Assembly: GCA_016256075.1 (NCBI GenBank)
Contig: SDVU01000112.1
Coordinates: 1 to 20,430 of the forward strand
Origin: Dictyocoela muelleri
Lineage: Eukaryota; Microsporidia
DNA: 20,430 bases
Direction: 5' to 3'
In this document: piece after piece, positions 1-8,976 of the stretch
Numbering within the stretch: position 1 is the first letter of the stretch
How the letters are laid out: each line of letters starts with the position of its first letter
The notes under the pieces: model-generated
What the model saw: the letters and a program-made list of their open reading frames with translations, nothing else
What the model was told of the DNA's origin: nothing
Database searches by the model: none
Program-made: the position numbers and the translations under genes

Positions 1-347
1 TTTTGGTTAGGGTGTGACGAATCGTGACATTTAATATCAAATTTAATTTATAAAAATCAATTTTTAAATTCAAAATAAGGGGGACGTTTTGGTTCGCAAG
101 GGTACCTTAATAATTTTATATCTAAAATTTTCTTGATTAAATTTTTTAATTCAAATTAAAAAAAGTGGGACATTTTGGTTAGGGGTGACATTTTGGTTAG
201 GGGTGGCATTTTGGTTAGGGGTGACATTTTGGTTAGTGGGGACATTTTGGTTAAGGGGGACATTTTGGTTAAGGGGGACATTTTGGTTATGGGGGGGGGG
301 CATTTTGGTTAGGGGGGACATTTTGGTTAGGGGGGACATTTTGGTTT
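1..347. repeat. Minisatellite with GACATTTTGGTTAGGGG-type unit
   Basis: From about 169 to 347 there are roughly ten head-to-tail copies of a 16-19 bp unit, GACATTTTGGTTAGGGG, differing mainly in the length of the G run (up to ten G). Single units also occur at 1-18 and 85-101, separated by AT-rich spacers of about 60-70 bp that resemble each other. This suggests an older higher-order repeat continuing left of the window. Both strands stay open in some frames only because the repeat has no stop codon; no gene is implied. The core contains TTAGGG, but the unit is not a telomere repeat. Confidence 0.9.
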
Positions 348-742
348 GCAACATACATAAAAAGAGTAGTTTTCACCGAGGTCTTTAGAACTTAGGATCT
401 TGGTGTTCAATTTATGTCACTTCTAAGCTACCCAGAGGCCAATCTGTATAAAAATTTTTCTTTTTATCATGAATCAGCAGAATGCGAGTAATTAGTGGCC
501 TGTGAAGAAATTTTAATTTATAACTGCTTATTTGCTGAGATGCGGCGCCTCACACAATTTCACACCTAGGAGAGAACCTTCTGCTTTGGTTTTATATTAG
601 ACCAAGTCTTATTCAGCTACACCACATTGGACTAGCTGTATATTAATACAATAGTTATTGACCGCTACATGTCTATTCCATTTTTATTAAAGTGACGTCA
701 GCTGTATTAGAACCTTATATTCTGCTTCAATGGCGTTAATAA
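345..742. repeat. LTR-like dispersed repeat, copy A (fossil)
   Basis: One of four long copies in the window of a roughly 410-bp repeat. Shared blocks include CTAAGCTACCCAGA near 425, TCAGCAG near 474, CACACCTAGGAGAGA near 563, TAGACCAAGTCTTA near 598 and TTATTAAAGTGAC near 685. Ends resemble TGTTKACAA...TGTTAAC, the inverted TG...CA style of long terminal repeats. It starts directly at the edge of the minisatellite. No internal retroelement coding region is next to it, so a solo LTR is the best guess. No target duplication is visible and the orientation is uncertain. Old and diverged. Confidence 0.5.
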
Positions 743-1577
743 TTGAGCTATCTTACCCGAATATTTAGAAATAATTTTTTTTGCCGAGTTTCTGGCGTCA
801 GATCTCCGTATAGCAATTTTATTAAATAGTTGGGTGGCTAACTCGTTAGAGAACCAATCTTTTTTATTGAATTTATACACTTTTCTATATTGTATTTATC
901 TTTTTTAAATTTCCCTTTGTTCATATTTAATAGTCTTTTTTGAAATTAAAAAACATAATGGTTTTTATTAACAAATTTTTATTTTATTTTCTGTTCATGT
1001 TCAAGGGAAATGGTCATTTTTTATAAATGATTTATTATTAAATTTTTAAAAAGAGTAGTGTTCATATTTAAGAGTGTCACATTTAAGAGTGTCCATATTT
1101 AAGAGTGTCCATATTTAAGGGCATTCACTGTAGTTTAGTTTCATTTTTAAACTAGATTTTGTTTGTTCAATAAATCAGTCTCAGGGGTTGGAAAGAGCGT
1201 ACCCGAGGGTAAATTATACGTTCAAGAAGTTTTGTATGTACCCACAAGACTTTTTGGCTTTATTTACGCGGCGTTTAACCATTTATCAAAAAAATTGTTA
1301 ATAGTTTACGAATAAAATCTTTTCTTTATTTCTAATTATTTTTAAAAGTAATAGATATGTAAAGTTAAGGATTATATTCAAGGTTAAAGTTATATCAGAA
1401 TCAAATAGTTCTAGATATAAAACCTTTTTTTAAGTTATTCAGTATAAATCGTATCCATCTGTGTTTTTGCTATGATAATGAGCCAAGTTTTAGCAAAAAA
1501 GTTGCCGGATCTGTGTATATATTATTCCTTTTGATATTTAGATAGAAAAAATAGAAAAATACAGTATCTCTTTATAA
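743..1577. other. AT-rich spacer without a gene
   Basis: No plausible coding region is seen. The stretch holds the 16-bp repeat array at 1063-1130 and a CAGGGGTTGGAAAG string at 1183 that resembles a hAT terminus but has no partner. The rest is unremarkable AT-rich sequence up to the left end of the hAT element. Confidence 0.6.
1063..1132. repeat. 16-bp tandem repeats ending in an orphan transposon terminus
   Basis: Four near-identical units of CATATTTAAGAGTGTC lie at 1063-1078, 1079-1093, 1094-1109 and 1110-1126. The last runs into CATTCACTG followed by TA (1131-1132). Read on the - strand this is TA-CAGTGAATGCCC plus tandem motifs, which is how pogo/Tigger-type ends look: a CAGT terminus, TA target and repeated transposase-binding motifs. 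A related unit without the array is at 917-926. No matching opposite end was found to the left, so this is probably a remnant. Confidence 0.5.
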
Positions 1578-1849
1578 CAGTGTTTCATAAAATTTTTTTA
1601 AAAAACCGTCCCCTTTCGTCTATTTTTGAATCTACACCGCCCCCTCTTAAAAAATAGACAATTTATTAAATGTTTAATTAACTTAAAAACGTGGTCTATG
1701 GGTAAAAATGGTAAAAATATATAATATTAATTAATGTTCTTATTTAAATTAGTTTAATGGGATGAATGTTTTTAACGAACAATTAGTACGTCGTTTCGTG
1801 GTTTTATCTTTGTAATAATAAGTCTAGTGTCTTCCCGCTAACTTATTTT

Positions 1850-2690
1850 AAGTTTATTTTTTTCTACCAGTTCCAATTTTTCAAACAACCAAAACTCGTT
1901 GATTAAATAAAATAAAGTTAATGGAAGTAGAATTTCTGTTATATGGACTCATGTTTTTTAGCTAACAGTGAGTATTTTCTACAATAAAAACGATAGTGTA
2001 TATATATATTTAATCATCCACCGTATTTAATCTCTAATAAATCTTCATTGACATCCCCCGATTCCTCAGTTTTAAACTTTCAATAGATCTAAAATATAAT
2101 CAGGAATATTCATGCCAAGAACAATTTCAAATCCATGATTAAAATCTGCATATAAACTTTCAAGATGTTGAAATATGCTATGATGTCGTAATTACAGGAT
2201 TATAAGGATTTCAAATTCTAGAATTGTGCAAGTTTTCCTTGTCTAAGTTTTTTTATAAAATAAAGACTTTCATGCGATGCCGCAGATTATAGACTTTTTC
2301 GTATCAAATTGTTATCATTACATTGGGGACTTTAAGTTCAACTCATTAAATTAATAAAAGATCTGCTAGATATGCTACATTTGTCTTCTTTTAAGGTGAC
2401 TAGCAAACAAATCCTAGTCTTTTTCATGTAAAATTTTCGATAATATTATATAAAAGATAGAAAAACCTGTTCAAGAAAGACACTTTGATCGCAATTAAAT
2501 TTCTATTTGGAGAAGCATCCGTAAAAATTATTAATCTTTTACACTGCAAAACTGAGAAAAGTCTGGAATTATGTTATTTACTCGTGATTATGTAAATAAC
2601 TTGAATGACGCAATTTAAATTTACATGCAGACGCTCCTAAAATTGCCGGAAATGGAATTTTTGCGATGAATAAGTCACTATTTTAGATTT
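1850..2690 (-). pseudogene. hAT transposase relic, C-terminal half
   Basis: This continues the relic interrupted at 2692-4591. Read leftwards from 2690: DLFIAKIPFPAILGASACKF, then RLFSVL and LYTDASPNRNLI-like text (about 2500-2580), matching 'SRLFSALC...LLLHTEVRWLSRGKVL'. NVAYLADLLL (about 2350-2380) matches 'LAYLADIF'. DYILDLLK with EESGDVNEDLLEI (about 2040-2110) matches 'P.WI..PF......LQEELIEL'. SLLAKKHE (about 1950-1970) matches the 'YPLLAKKA' start of the hAT dimerisation region. Multiple frames and stops; clearly dead. The order and strand agree with the right-hand half, so both halves were one gene. Confidence 0.7.
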
Positions 2691-2691
2691 A

Positions 2692-4591
2692 CTGTCTACC
2701 CTCTTACTTTAACGCTCTCTCATTTACCACCCTCCGTTTTTTTTCCATATTCTAAAATTCTTTTTAAATAAAACAAATTTATTGCGTATACCTCTGTTTT
2801 TGCCATCCCTCCGTTTTTCCAATTTTTTTAACCCCCCAAAATAAGTGAAACGAGAAAACAACTATCTCAAAAAGAAAAAATAGAGATTTTAGAATATATA
2901 AAAGAATATCCAACAACTTCCGATACAAGGATTGCTGAAATTTTCTCTTCTAGGTTCTCAAAAAGCATTTGCAGAAGATCAATAAAAAACTTTTTGGATA
3001 ATTAAAAATCGATTAGAGAAGCGTATTTTCAAAACAGTGCGGCTTTAAATTTGCTATGAGCTTTTAAATATTCAATGCCTGATAAAATGCTCAAAGAATG
3101 GGTTGAAATTGTTGAGGGACAGTGTGTTTTTTTGATTGAGATAAAATTATAAAGACGAAGGCCATTTCTATCTATAATAAACTTGAAAATCACGGAAAAT
3201 TGTAAGCATCTAACATGACTCTATAAATTAAAAAAAGGCACAACATTTCCTATAAACAGTGTAGTGAGGGTTATGAGATTGAAAAACAGACATTTGATGA
3301 TTTATTTTTGATTATAAAGAATAAAATCAATTAATATTGGGAATATATGTTTAAAAATTGCGATGAGACAGCTCTTTTTTACAAATTAGCTCCTTCAAAA
3401 AGCCATGTTTCACCTGTAAGAAAGGGCATAATGAAATATAAGAATAGGATTACTATAATGTTATCATGCAATATGTCTGGCATGATGAACTTATTTCCTT
3501 TGTTATCGGAAAATCAAAGAATCCTAGATCGTTAAAGGGTTTTCAAAGGATCGTTTTTGCAGATATTGTAATAATAAAACTGTTTGAATGACATCATCAG
3601 AGTTCAATTCTTGTCTTTTTTTTAAATATAAGATTTAAGAATGAAAAGAGAAAAGTATTGCTAGTCCTTGAAATTGTCCTGGACACAAGATAAAAATAGA
3701 TACCTCAAATATAGAAATCTTATTTCTGCAAAAAAACACCACTTCAAAGCTACAACCCTTAGATGCTGGTATTATAAGAAGTTTTAAATCGAAATTCTTC
3801 AGCTACAAAATTATATATATTGTGAAGAAAATATCTAAAGAATTGAGAATAATGATCTTTGTAATAAAATATCTATCAAGGAGGCTATTATTTATACAAA
3901 ATATGAATGGGATATTGTTAAAGAACAAACAATTTAAAAATGTTTCAAAAAAGCATTTTCTGTTGACATTAAAAACATTCTAAAAACATTGAACGATAAC
4001 AATTTAAAACTGAAGAGAGATTAGAAGTCTTTGATGAGATAGCAGAGCATTTTTTCGCTAAAGATTGCATTGATCACGACGAGTTTTAGCAATTTGATAT
4101 TGACTTCTTTGATATCTATGAAGACACTAAACATATTGAAAATTTTGAAGCACTAGAAATCGACAAAGATTTAGTTTCTAACTGTTGCACTGAACAAAAT
4201 GAAGAGAGGTTGAAGAGGATAACAATTTTGAAATAATAACATAGGAACGTGCAGTAAAAAGTTTTGAGACACTATAAAAATATTTTTTACAGAAGAAAGA
4301 ATAAGTAATGAAACGATTGATATTTTTAAATTTTTATAAAATAAAATAAATGGCGAGAAAAGAAAGAAACGGTTCAAAACGGTATTAGATTACAAAAAAA
4401 ATAAAATATAACTATATAATTTCTTTAGATAGACGCCTATTTTTATAATTTTTATAACAAAATAGCATTTAGATCAGATTTATAATTAAAAAGTAGATTT
4501 CTATCAAAAACCCTCTCTTTCTTTCCACCCTTCGTTTTTTTTTGCCATTTTTTATAAATCCCCGAAATTTGCAAATGATGAGGGTTGACTG
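2692..4591 (+). mobile_element. pogo/Tigger-like DNA transposon nested in the hAT element
   Basis: The left end CTGTCTACCCTC (2692) and the complement of the right end, CAGTCAACCCTC (4591), match at 10 of 12 positions. Both are flanked by TA (2690-2691 and 4592-4593), the target dinucleotide of the Tc1/mariner/pogo superfamily. Length is 1,900 bp. Motifs like CCACCCTCCGTTTTTTTT recur at about 2730, 2806 and 4526 in the same orientation, possibly old binding sites. Inside is a + strand transposase relic. The insertion cuts a hAT transposase between recognisable neighbouring segments, so it is younger than the hAT copy. Confidence 0.85.
2844..3960 (+). pseudogene. Tigger/pogo-like (DDE_1) transposase relic
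   Basis: An open stretch at 2844-3002 encodes a CENP-B/Psq-like helix-turn-helix (LSQKEKIEILEYIKEYPTTS...). A second DNA-binding segment follows near 3075-3150 (MPDKMLKEWVEIVEGQCVF). The catalytic domain is clearest at 3347-3535: NCDETALFYKLAPSKSH holds the first catalytic Asp (3362-3364), then KNRITIMLSCNMSG. The second acidic site, normally 'LLLDNCPAH', reads as VLE with NCPGHK in another frame (about 3660-3705), so the Asp is changed. The third Asp is intact in LQPLDAGIIRSFKSKF (3762-3764) but out of frame with the first. Several shifts and stops make it non-functional. Confidence 0.85.
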
Positions 4592-4593
4592 TA

Positions 4594-5450
4594 TACTACG
4601 ATTTACAGTTTAATGTATGCAACCATGCCATTGTAACGTTTGATCATGGCTGGAGCGCCATAATTTGCAAATTATTATATATTGCTTACTGATATATTCT
4701 TTTCTACAAGATAGTTCTTTAACAAATAAACAATGAAGCTCTCGTCTATTTTTCTAAAAATATATTAAATAACAATTACTGACAAAAAGATTTATCTTTA
4801 AAATTCTTACATATTCCAAAGGTAAGGCTTTATTTCGCTACAAAAAAATATTCATCTATCTCGAAAATAATAGAACGTTCTTAAGTAAGAACATAAAGAC
4901 TATTAAATTCTTGATCCGTTCCGTCAATTCTTCTCTGAACAGTACTTTTACAAAGCTAAAATTTATTAATGATGTCATAAGAAGGCTTGTTCATCACAGT
5001 GTGGTAGAATTCGCTAATCGATGGAGAATAAGCACCTCGCCTATTTAATGGAGGTCTTCAGCATTTTCTATAAATAACCAAATGTTATAATATGCTCTCA
5101 ATACATAATCTTATCTACTTGAGTTAGTAATACACTATTTCTCTATCTTTAGTGCTGGAGATATCCCCCTTTTAATCTGCAAAAAAAAATCATTCTCCAC
5201 CAACCACTTATGAACCTTTAAAAAATTTCATTTAATCATTAAGGCTTTATCGCCTCATTCGGAAATTTTTTTTGAACAAATAAGACACATTTTCTTGCAT
5301 CATGTGTGGAGGCAATAAATTCAAAATTTTTAATCTTAAACTATATATTGTCGATCTCTTTTTATAGGATTGGTCATTTTTGGCACCATTTTTCATGAAA
5401 ATATTTTCATTAAAAGAAGAAGGAGAAAGAAAAAAATTGGAAATCACAAT
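4594..5450 (-). pseudogene. hAT transposase relic, N-terminal half
   Basis: Read from right to left in several frames. A BED-finger-like stretch KCVLFVQKKFPNEAIKP (5242-5297) matches the family pattern of CxxC followed by NEAMKPxK. Next come TVMNKPSYDIINKF, then LCKSTVQRRIDGTDQEF (about 4900-5000), like the 'STVSRRI' segment, and IDEYFF, matching the LDEST region. Last is FANYGAPAMIKRYNGMVAYI (about 4610-4680), like 'TDGAPAMTGR.NGFVA'. Many stops and frameshifts break it. It continues on the far side of the inserted Tigger-like element. Assignment to the ZBED5/SCAND3-type hAT group rests on motif order recalled from the family. Confidence 0.75.
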
Positions 5451-5889
5451 AATAAATATAATGGAACTGATTTTATAAACAATTTCATAAAAAATTTAGT
5501 ACGACTTATTGTTTTTAAGTGTTAAAAATTATTCACGTATAAGGATTACACTAAGAGAGGCTATTAATTCATCAACATAATAATTCGGGGGGGAATTATT
5601 TATTAGATAGTGTTTTAAATTAGAAACCAAATGAATATGTTTAATTATAAGTAATATTTACGCTTGATATAACATCTGAGGCTTTTAATATTTTATATAA
5701 TCTAAATTTATTTTTTTGATAAAGGAATCATAATCAATAACATAATAACCGTTCTTCTAATGCTTGTCAGCGCCACCATAAAGCTTTTCATCGCCTCTAA
5801 ATTTATAAATTTCTCATATCGCCTCTCTAAAGCTATCCACCACACATTTTTGGGCGGTACGAACCACTTTGAGAAACACTGCTTTATAT

Positions 5890-6589
5890 TTATCTATACA
5901 AGATATATCTATTCAGTTAAATAATTTGGATATTTCTAATCATATATTATGATTAATATGATTTATGTTATATCAGATCGTTTAAGTTTAGTTATTCCTT
6001 TTTTTTAACTATAAGCTACCAAATTGGTTATTTATATAATTTATTTATTTATAATTAACATATTTGGTGTTTAAGATATTTATAATTTAATTATGATATT
6101 TATTACATGCTATTCCCGTTATATACCAAGGTTTTTTAAGTTTTTACCAACGAAACATTAAATTATTAAAAAATCAATCAAAAAGGTGTTCATAAGATTT
6201 TTTTAAAATTAACTTTATTGAATTAAATAAAAAATTAAATAAAATTAATCTTGTTTAACAAAATCTTTTAAAGAAGCGGAGTATTCTATATTTCTCGATT
6301 TATCACTCTTATCTTGAAAATCGCTTTAGTTAAACCTTAAAACGATTTATAGGTCTTGTAAAGACTAACTTTACTCTTTAAATGTGTTTCAAAAAACATT
6401 TTTATAATTAACTTGAGCTTCTTGATTTAAGACTAACATTAATAGAACCTTTTTATTTGAAAATGTTATCAATAAGTTTGATATTAAAGATATATTTAAT
6501 ATCATTTAATAATGAATTATAGCCAGTTACAGAGATTCTTATATGATCTTTTATAAAATATGGCTTAAATAGTTAAAAAAATATATTAC
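5890..6589. other. AT-rich spacer, no gene seen
   Basis: No coding potential, RNA gene or clear repeat is visible between the hAT right flank and the LTR-like fragment upstream of isu1. The sequence is very AT-rich with frequent stops in all frames. Confidence 0.6.
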
Positions 6590-6650
6590 ATACTGACAAT
6601 ATCCATAATTTCAAACTCAGATAGTTTTCACCAACCTTGATGTTTAATTT
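6590..6650. repeat. LTR-like repeat, short terminal fragment (fossil)
   Basis: The string CTGACAATATCCATAATTTC and the following ACTCAGATAGTTTTCACC match the outer 60 bp of the LTR-like family (compare 345-385, 7680-7720, 8977-9020 and 17692-17714). Only this terminal fragment is present. It ends about 100 bp before the isu1 start codon, so it may contribute to or lie next to that promoter. Confidence 0.5.
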
Positions 6651-6745
6651 TTTGCTCTTCTCTACATTCTTGTTTTTCATCAACGCATAAATAAAGAAAA
6701 AAACTTTTTAAATAAAAATCCAGCTTAATTTTAAAAACATAAAAA

Positions 6746-6753
6746 CATACCCC
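6746..6753 (+). promoter_or_regulatory. Microsporidian CCC-type start motif of isu1
   Basis: ACATACCCC touches the isu1 ATG directly. C-rich (or complementary G-rich) motifs immediately 5' of the start codon are a described microsporidian gene-start signal, where 5' leaders are extremely short. In this AT-rich surrounding four C in a row next to the ATG stand out, and they support this start codon. Confidence 0.6.
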
Positions 6754-7185
6754 ATGACAGGAATCAAAAAAATAAATTTTTTATCAACATTATTCAGACC
6801 ATACCACCCAGGTGTAATTGATCATTTTGAAAATCCAAGAAATGTAGGCTCATTCTCTAAAACAGAAAAAAACATTGGTACTGGTCTTGTGGGAGCACCA
6901 GCTTGTGGTGATGTAATGAAGTTACAGATAAAAGTCGAGAATGATATAATTAAAGATGCAAAGTTCAAAACATTTGGTTGCGGATCAGCAATTGCTTCGT
7001 CATCACTTGCAACAGAATGGATTAAAAATAAGTCGATTGATGATGCTCTTAAAATTAAAAATACCGACATTGCTAAGGAATTGAAGCTACCACCAGTTAA
7101 ATTACATTGCTCTATGCTTGCTGAAGATGCAATAAATGCTGCAATAAGAAATTACAAACAGAATTATGCTAAAAATGGTAAATGA
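6754..7185 (+). CDS. isu1: Mitosomal iron-sulfur cluster scaffold protein IscU/Isu1
   Basis: A 143-residue IscU-type scaffold, on which cysteine desulfurase (Nfs1) and frataxin assemble a [2Fe-2S] cluster before chaperone-assisted transfer. All hallmarks are present: YHPGVIDHFENPRNVGSF at the start of the domain, Cys51 in GAPACGD with Asp53, Cys76 in FGCGSAIASSS, the chaperone-binding LPPVK (112-116), and Cys119 in HCSMLAEDA. The N-terminus before the domain has only about 16 residues (MTGIKKINFLSTLFRP), basic and hydrophobic, consistent with a short or vestigial mitosome-targeting signal. The start is supported by the adjacent CCCC. The gene ends in TGA, so TGA is a normal stop here. No intron is seen. 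It stands alone among transposon remains. Function is known for the family; location in a mitosome is inferred from the likely organism. Confidence 0.95.
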   Translation: MTGIKKINFLSTLFRPYHPGVIDHFENPRNVGSFSKTEKNIGTGLVGAPACGDVMKLQIKVENDIIKDAKFKTFGCGSAIASSSLATEWIKNKSIDDALKIKNTDIAKELKLPPVKLHCSMLAEDAINAAIRNYKQNYAKNGK

Positions 7186-7677
7186 TGTCATTCTTTAGTT
7201 AGAATTAATGGACATAACAATTTTATTAATATTATTACTCTAATACCAAAAAATGAGATTGAATAAATTATTTTAAACTTAGGATTGAATAAATTATTTT
7301 GAACTTAAAATTGTAAAAATGGTTTAAAAGGTTAAATTAAAATTAACCGTTTTTAAAAGTTAAATTAAATAAACCGGTTTTAATCTTTAAATTTGATAAA
7401 CTCATTCTGTACGTTAAATTTAATAATTATGTATTCAAATCGATACCAGAATTTTCATAAAAATATTTAAATCTTTAAATATTTTTTTAGTCGTTTTTAA
7501 CTTATCGTGATTCGCTATTTAATTATTAAATTAATTTTGTATAAATTTTAGTTAATTATTTAAATTTAACCGTATTTTCATCTTTGATTTAATGATGACA
7601 ATTCTATTTTTTATCGTTTTGTAATAAAAAATAAATTATTTCGCGTATTAGGCATTTGATTTGATTATATATATTTC
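7186..7677. other. AT-rich spacer downstream of isu1 with a 26-bp tandem duplication
   Basis: The spacer contains a head-to-tail duplication at 7257-7282 and 7283-7308 (starting GATTGAATAAATTATTTT, 24 of 26 bases equal). It is followed by a run of loosely repeated GGTTAAATTAAA-type words and AACCGGTTTTAA near 7373. No gene is seen. The long AT runs may include the 3' end of the isu1 transcript, but no specific signal can be named. Confidence 0.6.
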
Positions 7678-7966
7678 AGGCTGACCCCTCCATGATTGCT
7701 AACTCGGAGTGTTATCTACAAATATAATCTTTAAACCATTGGTTCTTGGTGTTTCAATAATACGTACCTTCCTAAGCTACCCAGAAGCCCAGTTGTATCG
7801 CGATTTTCGTTTTATCAATGGCTCAGCAGGATACAGGTAATCAGAGGTTTTCCATGGATTTTTTATTTTTAACTACTTATATTGCAATTGCTTCACCGCT
7901 CTCATCCCCACACCTAGGAGAGACCATTCTGCTTCATTGTCATATTATACCAAGTCTTAATCAGCT
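7678..7966. repeat. LTR-like dispersed repeat, copy C, one end missing (fossil)
   Basis: Shares GGTTCTTGGTGTT, CTAAGCTACCCAGAAGCCCA, TTTTATCAATGGCTCAGCAG, CACACCTAGGAGAGAC and ACCAAGTCTTAATCAGCTA with the other copies, in the same orientation. Similarity stops abruptly near 7966, about 120 bp short of a full copy, so it is truncated relative to the family. Confidence 0.55.
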
Positions 7967-8109
7967 AAAAAATATAAAACAAAATTGAAAATTGTCCATT
8001 TATTTTGGTTTCAAAGCATGATAATTTAAGAATAATCAAAACATCTAAATATTCAAGATTGATATATTTATGATAATTTCCGAAAATATTATGAATTATT
8101 TTTTATGCG
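7967..8109. other. Short spacer between repeats
   Basis: Nothing recognisable. This AT-rich stretch lies between the truncated LTR-like copy and the fold-back repeat. Confidence 0.5.
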
Positions 8110-8651
8110 GCACTATATTCCATAGGAATCCAGACCAACCTCAATAAATAAGCATCAAATTTTCTAAAAAAGTTATTTTTGAGCCTAAATCGACGAATTA
8201 TGAGGAGTTGTATTTTAATTTTTTTTTACCACTTTTATTTTCAAATTTGGTAAAGACATTCTAAGAATATCCAAAAATACAATGCTTGTATTTTTAATCT
8301 TCAATTTTTTTCACCTATTACATTTTGAAGAACATGAGAATAGATACAATGGGTGTAAACATCGAAATAGCTTCTATTTTTTATAAAATAAGTTATTATT
8401 TCATATATTATATGATATCGACATTTTTTATTAGTCTAATATAGTGTTTTTTTAAAAAAATAGTTTTTCTAGCAAAACTATAAAATGTGTCAGGAAACCA
8501 GACCAGCCTCAATAAATAAGCATCAAAGTTTTCTAAAGATGTTATTTTTGGAGCTTAATTTGACAAATTAAGCTCGAAAATAACATTTTAGAAAACGTTG
8601 GGCTTATTTATTGAGTCTAGACTTGGTTTCCTATGTATATAGAGTGTCATT
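8110..8651. repeat. Fold-back (inverted repeat) element, MITE-like
   Basis: A roughly 70-bp module (GGAAACCAGACC...CTCAATAAATAAGC...TTTTCTAAA...GTTATTTTTG) occurs three times: at 8125-8195 and 8493-8557 in direct orientation and at 8567-8631 inverted. The last two form a nearly continuous palindrome of about 139 bp (8493-8631) centred on TTAATTTGACAAATTAA. The outer flanks CACTATATTCCATAGG (8110) and CCTATGTATATAGAGTG (8630-8646) are also inverted copies, so the whole unit has TIR-like arms of about 85 bp. There is no coding region. It is probably a non-autonomous DNA transposon; no clear target duplication was found. Confidence 0.6.
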
Positions 8652-8976
8652 TTTTCTATAGAAGATCGATGATTTTTCGGATTTTTGGCGTTTTTTATAC
8701 AAAAACATACCTTCGGTAAATTTTCCACTAGTAATATTTAGTTTCACCTCGACAAATCAGGCTTTGTTCAAATATGAAACATTGCCTTTCGTCTTATGAA
8801 TGATGATTTTCTATGTTGTAGGGGTCGGAAAGCCAGTTAGAACCGAAATAGATGAAATCAAAACCATGATACCTTATTTTTGACTAATAAGTTATCATAT
8901 CTAGTGGTCGACAAACCTCAGTCCGTAGGAAAAAATTTTCGTTCTAGCGAAAATTCGCCGGTATATATATATAACA
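8652..8976. other. Spacer with possible hAT-type termini
   Basis: No gene is seen. TAGGGGTCGGAAAGCC (8820) and TAGTGGTCGACAAACC (8901) resemble hAT termini of the YAGnGGTCGnnAAnC type, both facing the same way and without a visible partner. A short hairpin ATTTTCG-TTCTAG-CGAAAAT lies near 8935-8955. A TATATATATATA run comes just before the next LTR-like copy. Confidence 0.3.

Larger units (their letters stand above)
1578..5881 (-). mobile_element. Decayed hAT DNA transposon (ZBED5/SCAND3-like transposase)
   Basis: Left end CAGTGTTTCATAAAA (1578) and right end TTTGAGAAACACTG (to 5881) form a short inverted repeat, exact for CAGTGTTTC. The flanks are CTTTATAA (1570-1577) and CTTTATAT (5882-5889), a 7/8 match of the 8-bp duplication typical of hAT. 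On the - strand, transposase fragments run in the expected order from about 5450 to about 1850, broken by the Tigger-like insertion at 2692-4591. Without it the element would be about 2.4 kb, a normal hAT size. It is a relic and cannot be active. Confidence 0.8.

Noticed and set aside
169-347. CRISPR-like array or telomere
   Set aside because: Units are directly adjacent without unique spacers and are 16-19 bp rather than a simple TTAGG(G) repeat.
151-388. Open frames on both strands across the G-rich minisatellite (repeats of NQNVP or FWLGVT)
   Set aside because: They exist only because the repeat unit lacks stop codons; no start context, domain or partner gene.
345-742. A SINE instead of an LTR
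   Set aside because: No convincing A-box/B-box pair of an internal RNA polymerase III promoter and no terminal A- or T-rich tail; the near TGTTAAC ends fit an LTR better, although this is not settled.
6822-7070. Open frame on the - strand inside isu1
   Set aside because: Antisense shadow of a clearly conserved gene; no domain of its own.
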